Below are positions 1 through 4,818 of a DNA stretch of 6,011 bases, one piece after another; positions within the stretch are counted from its first letter, which is position 1; each line of letters starts with the position of its first letter. The notes beneath the pieces were generated by a model that saw nothing but the letters and a program-made list of their open reading frames with translations, was not told the origin of the DNA and searched no databases. This DNA is from Candidatus Bathyarchaeota archaeon (GTDB lineage Archaea > Thermoproteota > Bathyarchaeia > TCS64). The stretch spans positions 1 to 6,011 of the forward strand of contig JAUWLH010000096.1 in NCBI GenBank assembly GCA_030613835.1, in the 5' to 3' direction. A program made the translations under genes and the position numbers.

Positions 1-598
1 CGGCACAACCACCATAGCCACCGATCCCCATGACGGAGTAAGTCTAAACCTGCCAGTACCGGGCTTCAAGGCCGACGCAGTGACCCTGAGCCACGACCAT
101 CAGGACCACGCAAACGGGCTCCACCTCTTCCAGTGCGATCACTACACGGAACCCGTGGACGCCATAGTGGGCACCGCACGCCTCAGGGGGGTATCCTGCT
201 ATCACGAAGATGACAGAGGCAAGCGTCTACGCCCCAAAATCGCCTGGAGCATAACCATGGACGGCATACAGGTAACCCACCTGGGGGACCTGGGCCACTA
301 CCTGAGCCCCGCACAGATGTTCCAGATAGGAGTCCCCGATATCCTCATAGTCAACACGGGCGCAAACATAGCCCTCGCCGAGGACAACATAGCCCTCCTC
401 AGCCCCAGGGTCATCATCCCCATGCACTACTACACCCCCGGCATCGACTTCCCGTACTTCCACATGAAGACCGTCCTCGATTTCACAGATGGCAAGAAGG
501 ATGTGGAACATGTGGAAAACGAGCATACCTATACCAGAGAAATGTTAACCGGCCGACCAAAGATACACGTCTACAAGTCGCCTAGGAAACGAAGATAA
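1..598 (+). CDS. Metallo-beta-lactamase-fold metal-dependent hydrolase, 5'-truncated by window edge
   Basis: The reading frame is open from base 2 to the TAA at 596-598 (198 residues), so the gene begins upstream of the window. A GTG at 80 is in frame but is not the start: the upstream residues (TIATDP, then ADAVTLS) form the usual strands leading into the metal site. The signature HxHxDH motif (HDHQDH) lies at 92-109. It is followed by SCYHEDDRGKR, then HLGDLGH (278-298; the Asp at 287-289 is the expected bridging ligand), and IPMHYY, whose His (425-427) is the expected last ligand. This order matches the COG2220 group of soluble, probably cytoplasmic Zn-dependent hydrolases (UPF0173/UlaG-like). 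Members are usually a little over 200 residues, so perhaps 20-40 N-terminal residues are missing. Substrates in this group are mostly unknown, and none can be assigned here. The segment after HLGDLGH reads LIVNTGAN, where many relatives have a P-V-G-G-type stretch. The next gene starts 22 bases downstream on the same strand. Confidence 0.85.
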   Translation, partial: GTTTIATDPHDGVSLNLPVPGFKADAVTLSHDHQDHANGLHLFQCDHYTEPVDAIVGTARLRGVSCYHEDDRGKRLRPKIAWSITMDGIQVTHLGDLGHYLSPAQMFQIGVPDILIVNTGANIALAEDNIALLSPRVIIPMHYYTPGIDFPYFHMKTVLDFTDGKKDVEHVENEHTYTREMLTGRPKIHVYKSPRKRR

Positions 599-600
599 AC
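594..600 (+). promoter_or_regulatory. Weak TATA-like element ahead of the dehydratase gene
   Basis: GATAAAC overlaps the TAA stop of the hydrolase gene and is centred about 24 bases before the ATG at 621, the spacing expected for a leaderless archaeal transcript. The 22-base gap is pyrimidine-rich (ACTCCTTCAATCC) and contains no Shine-Dalgarno-like sequence, which favours a separate start here. The match to a TATA consensus is poor, and read-through from the upstream gene is equally possible. Confidence 0.22.
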
Positions 601-620
601 ACTAACGACTCCTTCAATCC

Positions 621-1577
621 ATGAAAGTCCCCAAGCTAATAGACATTTTAGCCGCTCAACAGCGAATCAAACCATACCTGAACCCATCCCCACTGTTCAC
701 GTACCCAACACTGAACGAGTACCTGGGGTTCACGGCGTACATCAAACACGAGAACTACAACCCCACAGGAGCATTCAAGATCAGGGGAGGCATCAACCTC
801 GTCAGCCAGCTGACCCCCGAGGAGAAAGAGAAGGGCGTAATAACGGCCAGCACAGGCAACCACGGTCAGAGCATAGCCCTCGCCGGCAAGATGTTCGGCG
901 TCCAGGTTCACATCTGCGTACCTGTGGGAGCAAATCCTGGCAAAGTAGCAGCCATCAGAAGCCACGGAGCCCAGATCCATGAGCAAGGCAGAGACTTTGA
1001 CGAGGCGGTCGAGAACGGTATACGCCTAGCCGAAGAACACGGTTACCTCTTCATAAACAGCGGAAACGAGCCCCGCCTAATAGCCGGGGTCGGAACCATC
1101 GGCCTTGAGATAATGCAGCAGCTCCCAGATGTAGAAGTGGTCATGAGCCCCGTTGGCTCGGGGACAGGCGCAGGCGGAACAGCCACAGCCGTCAAGACCC
1201 TGAACCCCGATGTCAGGACAATCTCGGTTCAGGCCGAGAACGCGCCCAGCATCCACATGAGCTACCTGAGCGGCAAACCCGAGTCCACCCCCACCGCCAA
1301 CACCTTCGCGGACGGGCTGGCAACCAGGAACGCCTTCCAGCTACCCCTTGGCATCCTCAGGGACCACGTCGACGACTTCATACTGGTCTCAGAGAACGAG
1401 ATGAGGAACGCCATCAAGCTTTACGCCGAGCACTGCCACACCATAGCTGAGGGCGCGGGTGCCGCCACCCTCGCGGGGGCCATCAAGCTCAAAGAGCAGC
1501 TAAAGGGAAAGAAAGTGGCCCTCGTCCTCAGCGGGGGCAACCTCACCTATGAGGAACTCATGAAGTGCCTGAAGTGA
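621..1577 (+). CDS. PLP-dependent threonine/serine dehydratase-like enzyme (fold type II)
   Basis: This 318-residue protein belongs to the tryptophan-synthase-beta/threonine dehydratase superfamily, which converts L-threonine or L-serine to a 2-oxoacid and ammonium. Visible motifs are HENYNPTGAFKIRGG at about 43-57, with K53 as the expected Schiff-base lysine; the STGNHGQS substrate loop (77-84); FADGLA (229-234); EGAGAA (277-282); and LSGGN (303-307), whose Ser should contact the pyridine nitrogen. There is no C-terminal ACT domain, so it resembles short catabolic enzymes more than feedback-regulated IlvA. The phosphate-binding loop, usually GGGGL in dehydratases, reads PVGSGTGAGG (177-186), closer to the GTGTGG-type loop of cysteine synthases, so another substrate such as a hydroxy-amino acid is possible. 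The ATG at 621 is the only credible start, because an in-frame TAA lies at 603-605. No ribosome binding site precedes it. Four bases separate it from the translin gene, suggesting co-transcription. Confidence 0.88.
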   Translation: MKVPKLIDILAAQQRIKPYLNPSPLFTYPTLNEYLGFTAYIKHENYNPTGAFKIRGGINLVSQLTPEEKEKGVITASTGNHGQSIALAGKMFGVQVHICVPVGANPGKVAAIRSHGAQIHEQGRDFDEAVENGIRLAEEHGYLFINSGNEPRLIAGVGTIGLEIMQQLPDVEVVMSPVGSGTGAGGTATAVKTLNPDVRTISVQAENAPSIHMSYLSGKPESTPTANTFADGLATRNAFQLPLGILRDHVDDFILVSENEMRNAIKLYAEHCHTIAEGAGAATLAGAIKLKEQLKGKKVALVLSGGNLTYEELMKCLK

Positions 1578-1578
1578 T
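1574..1578 (+). promoter_or_regulatory. Possible ribosome binding site for the translin-family gene
   Basis: GTGAT overlaps the stop codon of the dehydratase gene and matches part of AGGAGGTGAT, the complement of the archaeal 16S 3' end. Three bases separate it from the ATG at 1582. The match is short, so translational coupling to the upstream gene may matter as much as pairing. Confidence 0.35.
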
Positions 1579-1581
1579 CTT

Positions 1582-2208
1582 ATGCTAGAGGATATAATCA
1601 GGAATGCGGCGGAGGACCTAAGGGCAAGGGAGAAGGCAAGGGACGAGGCTTACAGCCGGGCCAGGAGGGCAAGGATGCTAAGCAAACAGACAATACTGCT
1701 CCTCCATAACGGAAATCAGGGGAAGGCCACAGCCAAGCTGGATGAGGCAGGTTCATTGCTGAGGGAAATCAGCGTCTACTCGGAGGAGTTCACCGAGATC
1801 GGGTTCTACGAGGCCGTCACGGCCGCGGGGCAGGAGTACGCAGAGGCCAACATTCTCCTCTGCCTGAATACAGGAAAAGAGTACCCGTCACCCGAGGACC
1901 TCGGCTTAGATCATAAGGACTACATCCTCGGCCTCGCCGATGTACCGGGAGAGCTGCGCCGTCAGACCCTGGACCTTCTAAGGAACAGGGACTTGGAGGC
2001 GGCCGAGGAGAACCTCACCACCATGGAGCAGATCTACCTTAACCTGACTGAGATGGAGGAGGCGAGCCTGCTCCTGAAGGGCCTAAGAAGGAAGCTGGAT
2101 GTGGTCAGGATGGTAAATGAGCGTACTAGGGCTGAGATAACCACCGAGGTGAGCCGGGAAAGGCTCAGGAAGCAGCTAGCAAAAACTGGGGATAGATTAG
2201 CAGAATAA
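1582..2208 (+). CDS. Translin/TRAX-family RNA-binding protein, probable archaeal C3PO-like endoribonuclease
   Basis: This 208-residue, almost entirely helical, charged protein has the length and motif order of archaeal translin-family proteins (COG2178). A basic helix with SRARRARMLSKQTILLLHNGN (25-45) leads into KLDEA (52-56). QEYAEA (84-89) follows, then DYILGLADVPGELRR (113-127), the family's most recognisable block, and LLKGLRRKLDVVRMV (164-178) near the C-terminus. In eukaryotic C3PO the TRAX subunit cuts RNA with two glutamates in a Q-E-Y-x-E-A context plus an aspartate. Here E85 and E88 occupy the equivalent spacing, and D137 (RNRD) is a candidate third acid. That makes a catalytic TRAX-like role more likely than pure binding, by inference. 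Archaeal members are known to form closed oligomeric shells around short RNA. The gene sits 4 bases after the dehydratase gene with no functional link apparent, and ends 132 bases before cysS. A role in RNA processing or turnover is likely; the target is unknown. Confidence 0.88.
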   Translation: MLEDIIRNAAEDLRAREKARDEAYSRARRARMLSKQTILLLHNGNQGKATAKLDEAGSLLREISVYSEEFTEIGFYEAVTAAGQEYAEANILLCLNTGKEYPSPEDLGLDHKDYILGLADVPGELRRQTLDLLRNRDLEAAEENLTTMEQIYLNLTEMEEASLLLKGLRRKLDVVRMVNERTRAEITTEVSRERLRKQLAKTGDRLAE

Positions 2209-2220
2209 TATCACATATCA

Positions 2221-2229
2221 TTTATATTA
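2221..2229 (+). promoter_or_regulatory. Archaeal TATA-box-like element for cysS
   Basis: TTTATATTA lies 13 bases after the translin-family stop codon and is the best TATA match in the gap. Archaeal TBP sites usually sit about 25 bases before the transcription start, which predicts a start near 2250 and a leader of roughly 90 bases before the cysS ATG. No clear purine-rich BRE can be distinguished in the preceding ACATATCA. Confidence 0.5.
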
Positions 2230-2328
2230 CCCAAATTCAATCCCTACCCTGCTAGAAGGGAAGACTGAGACTATTGTGTACTCTAACTTAACCAAAAGGA
2301 AAACACTACCCCGTCTAGTCGATTCTAT

Positions 2329-2333
2329 GGAGG
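2329..2333 (+). promoter_or_regulatory. Shine-Dalgarno site of cysS
   Basis: GGAGG ends 7 bases before the ATG at 2341, an ideal distance. It is the only strong ribosome binding site in the window and supports this start for cysS. A five-codon frame (ATG GAG GAA AAA CAA TGA, 2327-2344) overlaps both this site and the cysS start. Confidence 0.8.
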
Positions 2334-2340
2334 AAAAACA

Positions 2341-3780
2341 ATGACAGGTAACCCCATACAGATCTATGACACTATGACCCGGAGTAAACGCCGGTTTGAT
2401 CCACTTAATCCACCAGAGGTTACCATGTATGTCTGTGGCCCCACCGTATACGGGGACCCCCACATAGGCAACCTCCGGAGCTTCACCAGCGGCGACCTCA
2501 TAAGGCGCTGGCTCGAGTACCGGGGATACCACGTCAAGTACATCATGAACATCACCGACATAGACGACAAGACCATTAGGGACAGCGGAAAGGAGGGAAA
2601 GACCCTCAAGGAGTTCACCGAGCACTACACCGGTGTCTTTTTCAGGGGACTAGACCTGCTGAACATCAAGAGGGCCATGAGCCACCCACGCGCAACAGTT
2701 TACGTGGAGCAGATGGTGGAATTCATCAAGACTCTGGAGGAGATGGGCTACGCGTACGACGCTGAGGATGGCGTGTACTTCAACATCGCCAAGTTCGACG
2801 GCTATGGCAAGCTAAGCGGCATTGATCTCTCCCAGGTGGAGCAGACCGACAGGGTCGCAGCCGATGAATACGACAAGGAGAACGCCCAGGACTTTGCGCT
2901 ATGGAAAAAGGCCACGGCGGAGGAGATCGAGAGGAAGATCTATTTCGAGTCCCCATGGGGACCCGGCAGGCCAGGATGGCACATCGAGTGCAGCGTCATG
3001 AGCAAGGAGCTCCTAGGGGAGACTATCGACATTCACGCTGGAGGCGAGGACCTTGCCTTCCCCCACCACGAAAACGAGGTAGCTCAGAGCGAGGCGCTGT
3101 CAGGCAAGCAGTTCGTCCGCTATTGGATGCACATGAGGCACCTCCTTATAGATGGTGGCAGGATGGGCAAGAGCCTGGGAAACTACGTGAGCTTCGATGA
3201 TGTGCTGGAAAAGCACAGTCCAGACGCGTTCAGGTACTTCTACATAAGCACCCATTACAGGCGTCCCCTGAACTTCACGTGGAGCGCCATGGAGGGCGCC
3301 GAGAACACGGTGAAGCGACTGGAGAACACCCTGAGCCTCGCGGAGAACGCACTCAAGGGTCCTGACACCAACATAGACTTCGGTGAGAGGGAGGATACCC
3401 TGATCTCCACGGTTCGATCCGAGAAGGCGAGCTTCATCGAGGCCATGGACGACGACATGAACACGCCAATCGCCCTCGGGCACCTTCACAAGATAGCGGG
3501 GGCCATAAACGCCTACGTCCAGGAGACAGCCAACAAAGGGGTGCTGGTCGAGGCCTACGGCGTCTACGTCGAGCTGCTTTCAGCGCTAGGTCTCTTCGAG
3601 AAGCGCAGCACCGGCGGTAGCGAGGTGGCCGACAAGCTCATGGGCTTCATCGTGGAGCTCCGCCAAGAGCAGAGGAAGGCCAAGAACTGGGCGCTCGCGG
3701 ACCTGATCCGTGACAAGCTCAAGGAGCTCGGCGTTGAGCTCCAGGACACCCAAGACGGGGCTACCTGGAAGTTCAGCTGA
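2341..3780 (+). CDS. cysS: Cysteinyl-tRNA synthetase (CysRS)
   Basis: This is a complete class I aminoacyl-tRNA synthetase of 479 residues, close to the usual 460-480. It activates cysteine with ATP and charges tRNA-Cys in the cytoplasm. MYVCGPTVYGDPHIGNLRS (29-47) contains the first zinc ligand C32 and the HIGH-type ATP motif as HIGN (41-44). Next come NITDIDDK (70-77) and GWHIECSVM (212-220), with zinc ligand C217, and HAGGEDLAFPHHENE (232-246), supplying H242 and E246 by analogy with the E. coli enzyme. The KMSKS signature is altered to RMGKS (274-278), keeping the second lysine K277, followed by LGN. A DALR-type helical domain follows (about 365-420). The C-terminus has the conserved ADLIRDKL and a DxxxGxxW motif (DTQDGATWKF). 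The start is fixed by GGAGG seven bases upstream. The stop overlaps the stop of the convergent deacylase gene. Identification is very secure. Confidence 0.97.
   Translation: MTGNPIQIYDTMTRSKRRFDPLNPPEVTMYVCGPTVYGDPHIGNLRSFTSGDLIRRWLEYRGYHVKYIMNITDIDDKTIRDSGKEGKTLKEFTEHYTGVFFRGLDLLNIKRAMSHPRATVYVEQMVEFIKTLEEMGYAYDAEDGVYFNIAKFDGYGKLSGIDLSQVEQTDRVAADEYDKENAQDFALWKKATAEEIERKIYFESPWGPGRPGWHIECSVMSKELLGETIDIHAGGEDLAFPHHENEVAQSEALSGKQFVRYWMHMRHLLIDGGRMGKSLGNYVSFDDVLEKHSPDAFRYFYISTHYRRPLNFTWSAMEGAENTVKRLENTLSLAENALKGPDTNIDFGEREDTLISTVRSEKASFIEAMDDDMNTPIALGHLHKIAGAINAYVQETANKGVLVEAYGVYVELLSALGLFEKRSTGGSEVADKLMGFIVELRQEQRKAKNWALADLIRDKLKELGVELQDTQDGATWKFS
3773..3780. other. Palindrome shared by two convergent stop codons
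   Basis: TCAGCTGA is a perfect 8-base palindrome. On the plus strand its last three bases (3778-3780) are the TGA of cysS. On the minus strand the first three (3775 to 3773) are the TGA of the deacylase gene. Both proteins therefore end with the codons AGC TGA and a terminal serine. No space remains for a terminator between the genes. Confidence 0.9.
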
Positions 3781-4759
3781 TTCTGCCGCAGTGAACGGTC
3801 CAGTCTCCCGGATAAACCGTGGGCTGGAACCTGGTATCGAAGATCACCGACCTGTAGGGGGCGTAGACCTCCTCGATCACCTCGCCTATGGGGTTTCTTA
3901 ACTCCCCTACCTTCTCGTCCCTTTCGACGACAGCGTTCAGCTCGCACGTGTTTGTGAACAGACCACCCATGCTTGTCTTCGGCCAGCTACTCTCGTGGGC
4001 CACATACTGCTTCATATCCTGACCGACGGGCTCTTCTTGGATCATTCCAAGGCCGATCATAACGTTCCGGCCTCCCTGGACCCCGACCTGAACGAGGTCC
4101 TCCCACAGCCTGCCTCCTCCCCCCATCTCGACGCCGATGCAAGGGATGTCCCTGATACCCGTCTGGATGCTGAGGCTGCCCATCATGTGGCTCCTCGTCC
4201 GTACTCCCCCGAGGACAGGCACGCCTTGACCGAACCACTTGTAGAGCTCCCTGTTCCTATTACCGACTATCCTGTCAGTCTCCTCAGTTCCTCGGGCGTG
4301 GATGTACCTGGCCATGAATGCCTTGCCGCCCTCGTGCATGTCAAGCACCACGTTGCAGTCCTTCACGAGGTTCTCCCAGAGACTTGATACGATTCGCTCC
4401 GTCAGGAGCCCCTTGGGGTTCCCTGGCCAGACCCTGTTCATGTTGAGGTTCTCGTAGCCGATGCTAGGTGGAGTTATCCTGTACGCGGTATTGAATGCCA
4501 AGGGGTTTGAAACCGGTACCGTCAGTATCTTTCCGGATAACTCCTCCGGCTCAACGTTGTCCATTATCCTGTTGATGATCTCGATTCCACTATACTCGTC
4601 CCCGTGTTGAGCGCCGAGAAGTGTCAATGTGGGGCCGTCACTGATCCCGTTCACAGCCCTAACCCAGACTCCGATAGGGGAACCATCGGGATAGCTGGCG
4701 AGCTCGACCCTGAAACTCGTCTTTGAGCCCTTTCCCACCGATTTATTGAATATCTTCAT
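3773..4759 (-). CDS. Succinylglutamate desuccinylase/aspartoacylase-family zinc deacylase (M14-like)
   Basis: The protein is 328 residues from the ATG at 4759. A TTG at 4828 would add 23 residues but would overlap the start of the divergent gene and precede the usual family N-terminus, so it is rejected. The family (COG3608, zinc carboxypeptidase fold) hydrolyses N-acyl groups from amino acids, as in AstE or aspartoacylase. Expected zinc ligands are H52 and E55 in QHGDE and H142 in LDMHEGG. NLNMNRVWPG (104-113) is the substrate-binding N-x-N-R-x-(F/W)-P-G motif, and E211 in GVEMGGGG is the likely catalytic glutamate. NPLAFN (85-90) and a C-terminal beta-rich segment are also typical. No signal peptide or membrane segment is seen, so it is cytoplasmic. 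It has no clear Shine-Dalgarno site. It diverges from the M20 amidohydrolase gene and converges with cysS. The exact acyl-amino acid substrate cannot be told; the amidohydrolase neighbour suggests scavenging of acylated amino acids. Confidence 0.87.
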   Translation of the reverse strand: MKIFNKSVGKGSKTSFRVELASYPDGSPIGVWVRAVNGISDGPTLTLLGAQHGDEYSGIEIINRIMDNVEPEELSGKILTVPVSNPLAFNTAYRITPPSIGYENLNMNRVWPGNPKGLLTERIVSSLWENLVKDCNVVLDMHEGGKAFMARYIHARGTEETDRIVGNRNRELYKWFGQGVPVLGGVRTRSHMMGSLSIQTGIRDIPCIGVEMGGGGRLWEDLVQVGVQGGRNVMIGLGMIQEEPVGQDMKQYVAHESSWPKTSMGGLFTNTCELNAVVERDEKVGELRNPIGEVIEEVYAPYRSVIFDTRFQPTVYPGDWTVHCGRIS

Positions 4760-4788
4760 AGGGGAATCATGTCGCCCGTGTTTGAAGG

Positions 4789-4797
4789 CTTTTATCC
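4789..4797. promoter_or_regulatory. AT-rich core of a divergent promoter, possibly serving both flanking genes
   Basis: CTTTTATCC on the plus strand reads GGATAAAAG on the minus strand, close to a TATAAAAG-type TATA box. Its centre (about 4793) is 26 bases before the plus-strand ATG at 4819, which would give a leaderless mRNA. It lies about 34 bases before the minus-strand ATG at 4759, which would give a leader of under ten bases. Neither gene has a Shine-Dalgarno site, in agreement with very short or absent leaders. The non-coding gap is only 59 bases, so a single element may act in both directions or two overlapping ones may exist. Confidence 0.4.
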
Positions 4798-4818
4798 TCA
4801 AAACTCCTGCGTAATTCC

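Larger units (their letters stand above)
2209..2340 (+). other. Intergenic region between translin-family gene and cysS
   Basis: This is the longest non-coding stretch in the window. It is clearly more AT-rich than the genes and holds a TATA-like element near its start and a Shine-Dalgarno site near its end. A small potential hairpin, TCCCT (2241-2245) with AGGGA (2257-2261), falls about where transcription would begin. It is too weak and lacks the T-run needed to be called a terminator. If transcription starts about 25 bases after the TATA element, the cysS leader would be about 90 bases long. No known riboswitch or T-box pattern was recognised. Confidence 0.6.

Noticed and set aside
80..82. 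GTG at 80 as the start of the metallo-beta-lactamase-fold protein
   Set aside because: The frame is open back to the window edge and the upstream residues (TIATDP...FKADA) match the family's conserved lead-in to HxHxDH.
2241..2261. Inverted repeat TCCCT...AGGGA as a terminator of the translin-family gene
   Set aside because: The stem is only 5 bp with an 11-base loop and no following T-run, and it lies downstream of the likely cysS TATA element.
3564..3947. Long antisense frames, for example opposite the 3' end of cysS
   Set aside because: They are low-complexity, Arg/Ser-rich shadows of secure genes and contain no recognisable domain or ribosome binding site.
3995..4387. 130-residue plus-strand frame opposite the deacylase
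   Set aside because: Its composition (His/Leu/Pro-rich) is typical of an antisense shadow, and the opposite strand has zinc-site motifs in the right order.
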